In this document: in pieces, positions 10,439 to 17,811 of the stretch
How positions within the stretch are numbered: the first letter of the stretch is position 1
How the letters are laid out: each line of letters opens with the position of its first letter
NCBI RefSeq assembly: GCF_003290185.1
Contig: NZ_QNFY01000007.1
Location: 1-64,000, forward strand
Direction of reading: 5' to 3'
DNA: 64,000 nt
From: Chryseobacterium lathyri
GTDB taxonomy: Bacteria > Bacteroidota > Bacteroidia > Flavobacteriales > Weeksellaceae
Notes under the pieces: generated by a model
What the model saw: the letters and a program-made list of their open reading frames with translations, nothing else
What the model was told of the DNA's origin: nothing
The model's database searches: none
Translations under genes and position numbers: made by a program

Positions 10439-11314
10439 ATGAAAGCACTTGTATTTCCTGGGCAGGGTTCTCAGTTCGTAGGAATGGGAAAAGAATTGTA
10501 CGATTCTAGAAAAGACATAAAGGACTTAATGGAATCTGCCAATGAAATTTTAGGTTTCGATATTCTTTCCTTGATGTTCAATGGTACGGATGGAGATCTT
10601 AAGAAAACAGAGGTTACCCAGCCTTCAATCTTTATACATTCAGTAGCTGCTTTAAAAGCAGTGAACGGTCTTGGAGCCGAAATGGTTGCAGGACATTCTT
10701 TAGGAGAATTTTCAGCTTTAGTCGCCAATGGAGTTTTATCCTTTGATGACGGCCTGAAATTAGTATTCGAGAGAGCAAAAGCAATGCAGGAAGCCTGTGA
10801 TGCCAATCCAAGCTCTATGGCTGCAATTTTAGGTCTTGAAGACGCTAAAGTTGAGGAGATCTGTGCACAGATCAGCGGTATTGTGGTACCTGCCAATTAC
10901 AACTGTCCCGGACAATTGGTAATTTCAGGAGAAACGCCAGCTGTAGAAGAAGCATGCATAAAGCTTAAAGAAGCAGGAGCAAAAAGAGCTTTGTTACTTC
11001 CTGTAAATGGAGCCTTCCATTCTCCGTTAATGCAACCGGCACAGGAAAGACTGGCAGCAGCCATTGAAAAAACAAAATTCAGAAAAGCAACTATTCCGGT
11101 TTACCAGAATATTACGACTACAGCCGTGATTAATCCTGAGGAGATCAAGCAAAACCTGATCGCTCAGCTTACAGGTCCTGTAAAATGGACGCAGTCTGTT
11201 CAGAATATGATCAAAGACGGAGCCTCTAATTTCGTAGAAGTTGGTCCTGGAAAAACCCTACAGGGATTGATCAAGAAAATTGACGCTTCTGTAGATGTTG
11301 CTTCTGCAATCTAA
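10439..11314 (+). CDS. fabD: Malonyl-CoA:ACP transacylase
   Basis: Moves malonyl from CoA to acyl carrier protein, feeding fatty-acid synthesis in the cytoplasm. The N-terminal GQGSQFVGMGKEL motif, the nucleophile elbow GHSLGE with Ser87, Arg112 in FERAKAMQ, and His194 in GAFHSPLM are all present. At 291 residues the length is normal. The GHMP-type kinase gene follows after 10 bases and is probably co-transcribed. No other fab genes are nearby, which is common for Flavobacteria. Confidence 0.96.
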   Translation: MKALVFPGQGSQFVGMGKELYDSRKDIKDLMESANEILGFDILSLMFNGTDGDLKKTEVTQPSIFIHSVAALKAVNGLGAEMVAGHSLGEFSALVANGVLSFDDGLKLVFERAKAMQEACDANPSSMAAILGLEDAKVEEICAQISGIVVPANYNCPGQLVISGETPAVEEACIKLKEAGAKRALLLPVNGAFHSPLMQPAQERLAAAIEKTKFRKATIPVYQNITTTAVINPEEIKQNLIAQLTGPVKWTQSVQNMIKDGASNFVEVGPGKTLQGLIKKIDASVDVASAI

Positions 11315-11324
11315 TTAAAAAAAT

Positions 11325-12230
11325 ATGAGCGGAATATTTTCACCGGGAAAGCTTATGCTTACTTCAGAATATTTCGCGATAGACGGAGCTCTTGTCCTGG
11401 CGGTACCAACCAAGCTTGGACAAGAGTTTTTTTTTGATGAAAAAGACGACGAAAAATCCTTGATCTTTTGGGAAGCCCATCATCAAAACAAATTATGGCT
11501 GAAGGCCGTCATTGATTATAAAAAATGGCAGATCCTCGAAACCAATCTTTCTTCAAGCGCTGAATTTATTCTGAGAACCCTTCAAAATGTTCAGCAGCTT
11601 TCTAAATCTAAATTTAAGAGCGATCATACTTATTATCTGAAGACTAATCTTCAGTTCCCTGCAGACTACGGGTTGGGTAGCAGTTCTACTTTAATGAACA
11701 ATCTTTCAGAGTGGGCGGATATTGACCCTTTCCATCTCAACAGCATAAGTCTGGGCGGAAGCGGCTATGATATTGCGGTTGCAAAAGAGAAATCTGCTGT
11801 TCTTTTCAGAAGTAAACCTGAAGTAAGCTATGAAAAAGCAGACTTTAATCCACCATTTAAAAATGAGCTGATTTTTATTCATCTAAATCAGAAGCAGGAC
11901 AGCCGTGAAGGGATCAATTTTTACAAGTCAAAACAAAAGTCACAGATACTCGTTGAAGAATTTTCGGATATCACAAGAAAAGTTTTGTTATGCGATGAAT
12001 TGGAAAAATTTTCTGAACTGATGATGATTCATGAGCAAAAAATTTCAAAATTCCTTGAAATACCCACAGTTAAGGAGAGGTTTTTTTCAGACTGTCCCGT
12101 TTTTGTCAAAAGTTTGGGAGCCTGGGGCGGAGATTTTGTAATGAGTGCCAAATTTCACGGCTATGAGGACTATTTTTGGGGAAAAGGTTTCAATACTGTT
12201 TTCGAATGGTGTGATATAATTGATTTATAA
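11325..12230 (+). CDS. GYDIA-family GHMP kinase (mevalonate-pathway-like)
   Basis: Member of the GHMP small-molecule kinase superfamily. The glycine/serine-rich phosphate-binding loop DYGLGSSST is at about 114-122, and the family hallmark GGSGYDIA at 144-151 names the GYDIA group of Bacteroidota. Mevalonate kinase or phosphomevalonate kinase activity is plausible from the superfamily, but the substrate cannot be fixed from sequence. It lies 10 bases behind fabD. The protein ends with an acidic, aromatic segment and has no membrane segment. Confidence 0.85.
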   Translation: MSGIFSPGKLMLTSEYFAIDGALVLAVPTKLGQEFFFDEKDDEKSLIFWEAHHQNKLWLKAVIDYKKWQILETNLSSSAEFILRTLQNVQQLSKSKFKSDHTYYLKTNLQFPADYGLGSSSTLMNNLSEWADIDPFHLNSISLGGSGYDIAVAKEKSAVLFRSKPEVSYEKADFNPPFKNELIFIHLNQKQDSREGINFYKSKQKSQILVEEFSDITRKVLLCDELEKFSELMMIHEQKISKFLEIPTVKERFFSDCPVFVKSLGAWGGDFVMSAKFHGYEDYFWGKGFNTVFEWCDIIDL

Positions 12231-12314
12231 TCAATAATTTACAATCCTGTTTTTTTATTTGTCATTCTGACTTATATCATTATATTTAAACCACCTTTAA
12301 CAAATAATTAATAT

Positions 12315-12322
12315 TAATTTTG
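12315..12322 (+). promoter_or_regulatory. Predicted -7 element TAATTTTG for pckA
   Basis: TAnnTTTG match 35 bases before the pckA start codon, leaving a short leader. Confidence 0.45.
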
Positions 12323-12357
12323 TTGAGCCCAATAAAGAAATAGAAAATATAAGTAAA

Positions 12358-13974
12358 ATGAAACACGCTAAAATCATCCAGGATTTAGAAAAATTAGGGA
12401 TTAAAGGGAATTATGAAGTCGTCTATAACCCGTCTTACGAAGAGTTATATCAGGCTGAGGTAGCTCCTGAAAATCAAGGCTTTGAGAAAGCTGAACTTAC
12501 GGAATCTGGTGCAGTATCAGTAAAAACCGGAATTTTCACAGGTCGTTCACCTAAAGACAGATACATAGTTCAGGATGATGTTACAAGAGACACAATTTTC
12601 TGGGATGGGAAAGTAAACCTTCCTACTACAGCAGAAAATTTTGATGCTTGTAAAGGATTAGTGCTGAACCAGCTTTCTGAAGCTAAAAAAATCTATGTCG
12701 TTGATGCTTTTTGTGGTACCAATACAGATACCAGATTAAAAGTAAGATTTATTGTAGAAGTAGCGTGGCAGGCGCATTTCGTTACTAATATGTTTATCCG
12801 TCCGTCTCACTATGAGCTTGAAAACTTTGGAGAGCCGGATTTCACAGTAATCAATGGTTCCAAAACAACCAACCCGAACTGGGAAGCTCAGGGACTGAAT
12901 TCTGAGAACTTCATTATGTTCAACCTTACTGAAAAACTACAGATCATCGGAGGTACTTGGTACGGAGGTGAAATGAAGAAAGGGATGTTTGCCATGATGA
13001 ATTATTACCTTCCATTAAAAGGAATGGCTTCCATGCACTGTTCTGCCAACGTAGGTGAAGAAGGTGATGTAGCTCTTTTCTTCGGTCTTTCCGGGACTGG
13101 AAAAACAACTTTATCCGCGGATCCTAAGAGATTCCTGATTGGTGATGATGAGCACGGTTGGGATAATAATGGTGTATTCAACTATGAAGGAGGATGTTAT
13201 GCTAAAGTTATTGACCTTTCAGAAGAAAAAGAACCGGATATTTTCAGAGCAATCAAAAGGGATGCACTTCTTGAAAACGTGGTGGTAAACAACGGAATTG
13301 CTGACTATAAAGACGGATCTATCACAGAAAATACAAGAGTATCTTACCCGATTTATCATATCAACAAAATTGTCCTTCCTTCTAAGGCAGGACATGCTAA
13401 AAAGATCGTTTATCTTTCTGCCGATGCATTTGGAGTATTGCCTCCGGTTTCTATTTTAGATGAAAACCAGGCACAATACCACTTCCTTTGCGGGTATACT
13501 TCCAAACTGGCAGGTACAGAAAGAGGAATTACTGAACCGGAACCATCTTTCTCTCCTGCTTTCGGAGAAGCTTTCCTTACCCTTCACCCAACCATGTATT
13601 CTAAAACATTGATTGGGAAAATGAAGGAGCATGGAGCTAAAGCTTATCTGGTGAATACAGGATGGAATGGAACCGGAAAGAGAATTTCTCTTAAAGATAC
13701 CAGAGCAATCATTGATGCAATCATTGACGGTTCTATTGAAAATGCTCCTAAAACTCAGGTTCCGATTATGAACCTTGAAATTCCTACACAGCTTCCAAAT
13801 GTTTCTGAAGGCATCCTGGATCCTAGAGAAACATACAGCAGTGCTGCAGAATGGGAAGAAAAAGCAAGAGATCTTGCGACAAGATATATCAAAAACTTTG
13901 AACAGTACTGCGATACTGAAGAAGGGAAGAAGTTAATTGCTTCAGGACCACAGCTTCAGCAGCAGACTACTTAA
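12358..13974 (+). CDS. pckA: Phosphoenolpyruvate carboxykinase (ATP)
   Basis: Converts oxaloacetate and ATP to phosphoenolpyruvate, CO2 and ADP, the entry step of gluconeogenesis. The P-loop GLSGTGKTT is at 243-251 and the metal-binding stretch IGDDEHGWD at 261-269. The substrate motif TGRSPKDRY (61-69) is present. These mark the ATP-dependent family. The length of 538 residues is normal. It is a single-gene unit with a predicted promoter and a strong terminator. Confidence 0.97.
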   Translation: MKHAKIIQDLEKLGIKGNYEVVYNPSYEELYQAEVAPENQGFEKAELTESGAVSVKTGIFTGRSPKDRYIVQDDVTRDTIFWDGKVNLPTTAENFDACKGLVLNQLSEAKKIYVVDAFCGTNTDTRLKVRFIVEVAWQAHFVTNMFIRPSHYELENFGEPDFTVINGSKTTNPNWEAQGLNSENFIMFNLTEKLQIIGGTWYGGEMKKGMFAMMNYYLPLKGMASMHCSANVGEEGDVALFFGLSGTGKTTLSADPKRFLIGDDEHGWDNNGVFNYEGGCYAKVIDLSEEKEPDIFRAIKRDALLENVVVNNGIADYKDGSITENTRVSYPIYHINKIVLPSKAGHAKKIVYLSADAFGVLPPVSILDENQAQYHFLCGYTSKLAGTERGITEPEPSFSPAFGEAFLTLHPTMYSKTLIGKMKEHGAKAYLVNTGWNGTGKRISLKDTRAIIDAIIDGSIENAPKTQVPIMNLEIPTQLPNVSEGILDPRETYSSAAEWEEKARDLATRYIKNFEQYCDTEEGKKLIASGPQLQQQTT

Positions 13975-13980
13975 TACAGC

Positions 13981-14010
13981 AAAAGCCTCATCACCCGATG
14001 AGGCTTTTTA
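13981..14010 (+). terminator. Terminator of pckA
   Basis: Perfect 11-bp stem (arms 13981-13991 and 13998-14008), 6-base loop CACCCG, then T-run. The A-rich 5' arm could also serve the minus strand. Confidence 0.88.
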
Positions 14011-14030
14011 TTTTAATGATATCAGAAATG

Positions 14031-14057
14031 TCATGCTGAGCGGAGCCGAAGCATCTT
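14031..14057. repeat. Candidate dispersed intergenic repeat
   Basis: The stretch TCATGCTGAGCGGAGCCGAA followed by GCATCTT resembles a short sequence seen scattered between genes in many Bacteroidota genomes. Only one copy is in this window, so this is recognition from memory and not proof. Confidence 0.3.
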
Positions 14058-14083
14058 ATCCAAAAACATTGCAATTCTGTTTA

Positions 14084-14491
14084 TTATTTCAAGCTTAAAA
14101 TCGCCAGTCTGTACCCATCCATTCCAAAGCCGGACAATACCGCATCCGTATTAGCTGCCGTAACAGATTTCTGACGGAATTCCTCTCTTTTGTAAATATT
14201 ACTGATATGAACCTCTATTTTCAGTTTTCTGATGTTTTTCAGGCAATCCGAGATAGCATACGAATAATGAGTATAGGCTCCGGGATTAATTACCAAAGCA
14301 TCAAAGTCATCTTCCTGTAACCTGTTGATAATCTCTCCTTCAATGTTGGACTGATAATAGCTTAATTCATGAGATGGAAATTCAGTTTTTAATTTTTCCA
14401 AATAATCCTCCATAGAAATATTTCCATAGATTTCAGGTTCTCTTGTTCCCAGTAAATTAAGGTTCGGGCCGTTAAGGATAAGGATTTTCAT
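14084..14491 (-). CDS. aroQ: Type II 3-dehydroquinate dehydratase
   Basis: Third step of the shikimate pathway, dehydrating 3-dehydroquinate. The protein begins MKILILNGPNLNLLGTREPE with the catalytic-loop tyrosine at 22, and carries NPGAYTHYSYAI and EVHISNIYKREEFR, which hold the catalytic and substrate-binding residues. At 135 residues it is slightly shorter than typical members (about 145) but shows all motifs. It is transcribed toward the pckA terminator and is 41 bases from the AraC gene behind it, on the same strand. Confidence 0.95.
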   Translation of the reverse strand: MKILILNGPNLNLLGTREPEIYGNISMEDYLEKLKTEFPSHELSYYQSNIEGEIINRLQEDDFDALVINPGAYTHYSYAISDCLKNIRKLKIEVHISNIYKREEFRQKSVTAANTDAVLSGFGMDGYRLAILSLK

Positions 14492-14532
14492 TTAAAAAAT
14501 TTAATCAAAGATAAATAATTTTCTACAGAGTA

Positions 14533-15516
14533 CTATTCACGATTATTTTTCAGATTTTTCTGAAAATATTCTGAGGGAGTGATTCCTTCTATCTGTTTAA
14601 AAACTCGGTTAAAGGTAGATTGATTAGAAAAACCGGCTTCTGTATAAATATACATTAAAGTGGTTTTTTGAAAATCAATCTCTGTAAACAGTTTTTTTAC
14701 ATAGTTGATTCTATAGATATTGAGGTAAGTATTAAAATTAGAATAGCCTTTGTAGCGTATGGCTTTGGAAATATAGGTGCTATTGACATCTAATGCTACA
14801 CTTAATTTAGATAGATTGAACTTTTCATCTTTAAAAAGTTTATCCCTGGTCATGGTAATTTCTATTTTTTCAAACAAATTTTCCATACTTTCTCCGTCAA
14901 CGTCGTCCCATGAGGGTTCAATACTCTGTACTTTTTCCTTTTGAATTCCTCCGGCTTTAAACTGAGACAATATTTCCAGTTTCCTGATTTTATCTTTATA
15001 ATAAATTAATAATGAGACTACTAGGATATTCGAAATAAAGAGAATTGTATCCGTAAGCATCACTTCTTTCTGCGTATGCTCCGGAAATGTAAAGCTTAGA
15101 TTATTGGCGGCAATATACCCCGTGATAATTAATACCAAGGTATAAGCAATATAGGCAAGCACTTCTTTTTTTGAGAAAAAGATATAGGCACCCAGAGGAA
15201 TGGGTAAGAGCCAGCAGAAGCTTGCCACCGAATTATTCCAGAAGGCGAGCATAATATAGAAATTGTAAATAGGGGCAGATATGAAATATAAATGCACGAT
15301 CTGGGCTATAGAATATTTTCTCCTTACCAGTGAATAGCTGTAGGCGAAAAAAAATAATCCTCCAATTAAATACCAGGACATCATTTTGTCATAAATAAAG
15401 AATGTGAAAATAACGGCATACAATCCTAAAACAAACATCATAAGAATAGCATATCTATCCATCAATATATGCTTTAACTTTTCTATCTGTTCATTCGTTG
15501 TATTTACTTCTGGCAT
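14533..15516 (-). CDS. Membrane-anchored AraC-family transcriptional regulator
   Basis: The N-terminal half (about residues 20-180) is a run of hydrophobic helices, roughly six. It is followed by a linker and a C-terminal AraC-type double helix-turn-helix (about 215-325: LSKLSVALDVNSTYISKAIR, then EAGFSNQSTFNRVFKQIEGI and TPSEYF). This layout is common in Flavobacteria, where the membrane part probably senses an envelope or external signal; that role is inferred. It is divergent from the small ORF at 15686, and aroQ follows on the same strand. Confidence 0.85.
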   Translation of the reverse strand: MPEVNTTNEQIEKLKHILMDRYAILMMFVLGLYAVIFTFFIYDKMMSWYLIGGLFFFAYSYSLVRRKYSIAQIVHLYFISAPIYNFYIMLAFWNNSVASFCWLLPIPLGAYIFFSKKEVLAYIAYTLVLIITGYIAANNLSFTFPEHTQKEVMLTDTILFISNILVVSLLIYYKDKIRKLEILSQFKAGGIQKEKVQSIEPSWDDVDGESMENLFEKIEITMTRDKLFKDEKFNLSKLSVALDVNSTYISKAIRYKGYSNFNTYLNIYRINYVKKLFTEIDFQKTTLMYIYTEAGFSNQSTFNRVFKQIEGITPSEYFQKNLKNNRE

Positions 15517-15657
15517 CTGAAATTTGTATTAAATAAAATAAGTTAATGAATTCTGGTAATTCATTGTGTTAGTGTTTTGGTTTTCAAAGGTATATAAAAT
15601 TTAAATCATTTTCAAGATTGTGATTTATCGTTTTATTTTTTGATTTAATAATCAGGA

Positions 15658-15665
15658 TAATTTTG
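15658..15665 (+). promoter_or_regulatory. Predicted -7 element TAATTTTG
   Basis: TAnnTTTG match in the divergent region between the AraC-family regulator and the small ORF at 15686. Confidence 0.35.
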
Positions 15666-15685
15666 CGATAGAATTGTACCCGAAG

Positions 15686-16018
15686 ATGAATCAGATGAAT
15701 TCCTATGTTTTATTAAAAAAATTACCCTGTATTTTGATGCTGGCGGAATTTCTTTTTGCACAGGATGGGAAAGATGTTGGTTCTGCCGGGAACAAAAGTA
15801 TTGAAAAAAATATAAAGGAAACCGTATACACCTTAGAGATAACAGTCACTTCAGGATTTGAGAAACGGGTAAATGTATATTTGATGCCTATAAAAAGGTA
15901 TTGTAGGAAAATTCTCTTATGGAAAAGAGAAACTGTTTTTTTGAAAATCTTATTCTCTCATTTTTCCTTGACCGTACTTCTGTATGGAGCCTCCGCCCAT
16001 ATGTCCTTGAAACCATAA
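15686..16018 (+). CDS. Unrecognised small ORF with a signal-peptide-like start
   Basis: I do not recognise this ORF. The frame opens at TTG 15674, but ATG 15686 (MNQMNSY) is the likelier start. The first 25 residues look like a signal peptide ending FLFAQDGK, then a short soluble stretch, then a basic and hydrophobic C-terminal part (KRYCRKILLWKRE) that does not look like a normal secreted domain. It may be a secreted protein whose frame was lost by an indel near 15890. It lies between a sensor-like regulator and a secreted protein gene. Confidence 0.35.
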   Translation: MNQMNSYVLLKKLPCILMLAEFLFAQDGKDVGSAGNKSIEKNIKETVYTLEITVTSGFEKRVNVYLMPIKRYCRKILLWKRETVFLKILFSHFSLTVLLYGASAHMSLKP

Positions 16019-16102
16019 TATTCTTATAAAACTCAAATGATAATGCTTGAAACAGAGCTCCCAAAAATCATTTGTCAACTTTTTAATTAAAAACAATTCA
16101 AA

Positions 16103-17350
16103 ATGAAAAAAAAACTATCGGTATTTTTAATGATTATTTCGGGTTTATTTTATTCTCAGGTTGGGATTAATACTGCAAATCCACAAGGAACTTTCCATGT
16201 GGACGGCTCAAAAGATAATAATGCAACTGGGGCCCCAACGGCTGTACAGCAATCCAATGATTTTACGGTGACATCATCCGGAAGTATAGGAGTTGGCACT
16301 ACAGTACCTGATGCATCTGCAATTCTGGACATTAATGTGGATGGGCTTGCGGTTGGAAGTAAAAAAGGACTTCTGGGACCGAAGGCAGCATTGACCTCTC
16401 AGACTGATCAGGTTACAATACCTTCACCGGCTGCAGGACTGCTTGTGTATAATTTAGGAACCGGAGGGCTTGGTTATGTAGGCTATGTATTCTGGAACGG
16501 TACGGAATGGAGAACATTTAACAATGGCTCTCTTGCTCCCGGAACATTAGGTGCTATTACCTGTAACGGAGTTACGCTTTCACCGGGAACCTATACTGCC
16601 GGAACACCTTATACAGGGACAATGACTGTTCCTTATACCGGAGGAAACGGTGGCGTTTATCCGGCGCAGACTGTAGGGCCTGTAAACGGGCTTACTGCAA
16701 CATTAGCTGCAGGGAATTTCAATGTAGGATCGGGAATTCTTAGCTATACAGTATCGGGTGTGCCTACTGTTTCCAGTCCTACACTTACCACTTTTGCCAT
16801 AAATATCGGAGGACAGAGCTGTAGTGCAACAGTGGGGGCAGGAGCAGTGATTGCTCCTGGGGAGCTGGTATATTACCATTCTTCAATTCCGCGTAAAACA
16901 GCCTCATTTCTTTTAAGCCAGTTTCTTAATGATCTTCCTATAATCAACAATACTTTTAGAGTTGATGCTTTCATTACTTCTCCCAATGCATTTGATTCCA
17001 GTGGGGCGAGTACGAATTTTGATCCCCGTCTCTATAATATCACGGCGGCCAACGCAAAAGTATGGGTTTCTGAAGTATCGACCCATACCGGTGACTCCCA
17101 TGGGGGCAATCTATTGGTCTTTCCAAATAATTATGCTCAGTTTGATGATGGAGTTTATCTTACCTATGGTAGAAACGAAACAGTAACTTTTGACATTACT
17201 ACTGCGGATAACAAATGGTATAGAGTCTATTATGCACTGCGTATAGATAATAAATCTTTTACCAGTGCAGGTAATGGGAATACCACTACGGATTCCAATA
17301 ATTTAGATAATACGTTGGAAGTTTTTGTATCCATCCAAAGGCTGTATTAA
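16103..17350 (+). CDS. Secreted Gly/Thr-rich protein of unknown function
   Basis: Signal peptide MKKKLSVFLMIISGLFYS, then the start GINTANPQGTFHVDG that is frequent in large families of Chryseobacterium-type surface proteins. The middle has glycine- and threonine-rich segments (LSPGTYTAGTPYTGTMTVPY). The C-terminal 150 residues are a more structured, aromatic-rich domain ending in VSIQRLY. There is no T9SS sorting domain, lipobox or enzymatic motif that I can see. It is followed directly by a terminator, so it is probably transcribed alone or with the small ORF before it. Confidence 0.7.
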   Translation: MKKKLSVFLMIISGLFYSQVGINTANPQGTFHVDGSKDNNATGAPTAVQQSNDFTVTSSGSIGVGTTVPDASAILDINVDGLAVGSKKGLLGPKAALTSQTDQVTIPSPAAGLLVYNLGTGGLGYVGYVFWNGTEWRTFNNGSLAPGTLGAITCNGVTLSPGTYTAGTPYTGTMTVPYTGGNGGVYPAQTVGPVNGLTATLAAGNFNVGSGILSYTVSGVPTVSSPTLTTFAINIGGQSCSATVGAGAVIAPGELVYYHSSIPRKTASFLLSQFLNDLPIINNTFRVDAFITSPNAFDSSGASTNFDPRLYNITAANAKVWVSEVSTHTGDSHGGNLLVFPNNYAQFDDGVYLTYGRNETVTFDITTADNKWYRVYYALRIDNKSFTSAGNGNTTTDSNNLDNTLEVFVSIQRLY

Positions 17351-17389
17351 TTTGATTTAAAAGTAAAATCTAAAATTTGATTTCAAAAT

Positions 17390-17424
17390 AAAAATGACGC
17401 TGCCACTGCCAGCGTCATTTTTAT
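17390..17424 (+). terminator. Terminator after the secreted protein gene
   Basis: Perfect 13-bp stem (arms 17390-17402 and 17410-17422) with a 7-base loop and flanking A and T runs, so it may work on both strands. Confidence 0.88.
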
Positions 17425-17577
17425 ATTTCGGATACGCATCGGATAAAATATCAATTCAATTATTATTAATGATATTTCTCATATTTAACAATTATGTAAT
17501 ATTTGTAAGTGCTTGTTTATTGGGTTTTTAAATAAAAATTAAGTTAATTTTTGGAAATATTTCATAATAAAATTTAA

Positions 17578-17598
17578 AGTCTACTTGTTTTGTAGACT
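17578..17598. promoter_or_regulatory. Inverted repeat AGTCTAC-N7-GTAGACT over the -33 region
   Basis: Perfect 7-bp arms (17578-17584 and 17592-17598). The predicted -33 TTG at 17585-17587 lies in its loop. The position suggests a repressor or activator site; no cognate regulator is identified. Confidence 0.45.
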
Positions 17599-17615
17599 AA
17601 TTGTTTTTAGATTTG
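17585..17615 (+). promoter_or_regulatory. Predicted promoter of the SAM-riboswitch transcript
   Basis: TTG 17585-17587, 20-base spacer, TAGATTTG 17608-17615. It places the transcription start a few bases before the riboswitch P1 helix. Confidence 0.5.
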
Positions 17616-17630
17616 CAAACATATTTCGAT

Positions 17631-17730
17631 CGGCTTATAAAGAAAGATGGAGGGAACTGACCCTGTGAAATCTTAACAACCTGCCCTGAGCAAGGTGTTA
17701 CATTCAGCCTATAAAGGAAAAATAAGCACT
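17631..17730 (+). ncRNA. SAM-I (S-box) riboswitch aptamer
   Basis: The S-box core is clear: AAAGATGGAGGGAACTGACC, then CTGTGAAATCTTAACAACCT, then the GCCCTGAGCAAGGTGTTA stem-loop and CATTCAGCC. The closing helix P1 pairs GCTTAT (17633-17638) with ATAAGC (17722-17727). This class binds S-adenosylmethionine and usually switches off methionine or sulfur genes when SAM is plentiful. It lies directly upstream of a SusC/SusD pair. Confidence 0.93.
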
Positions 17731-17750
17731 TGGTTTATCGTATTGAGCGA

Positions 17751-17786
17751 TGCCCTTTGCTGTCTTTTCTGCAAAGGGCAAGTTTT
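17751..17786 (+). terminator. Riboswitch expression-platform terminator
   Basis: Perfect 10-bp stem TGCCCTTTGC / GCAAAGGGCA (17751-17760, 17771-17780), then a T-run. It sits between the SAM aptamer and the SusC start, so binding of SAM probably ends transcription here. Confidence 0.88.
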
Positions 17787-17811
17787 TAATATATGATAAA
17801 TAAAATTGATT

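Noticed and set aside
10471..10896. 141-aa minus-strand ORF inside fabD
   Set aside because: Antisense to the conserved catalytic region of fabD; no independent support.
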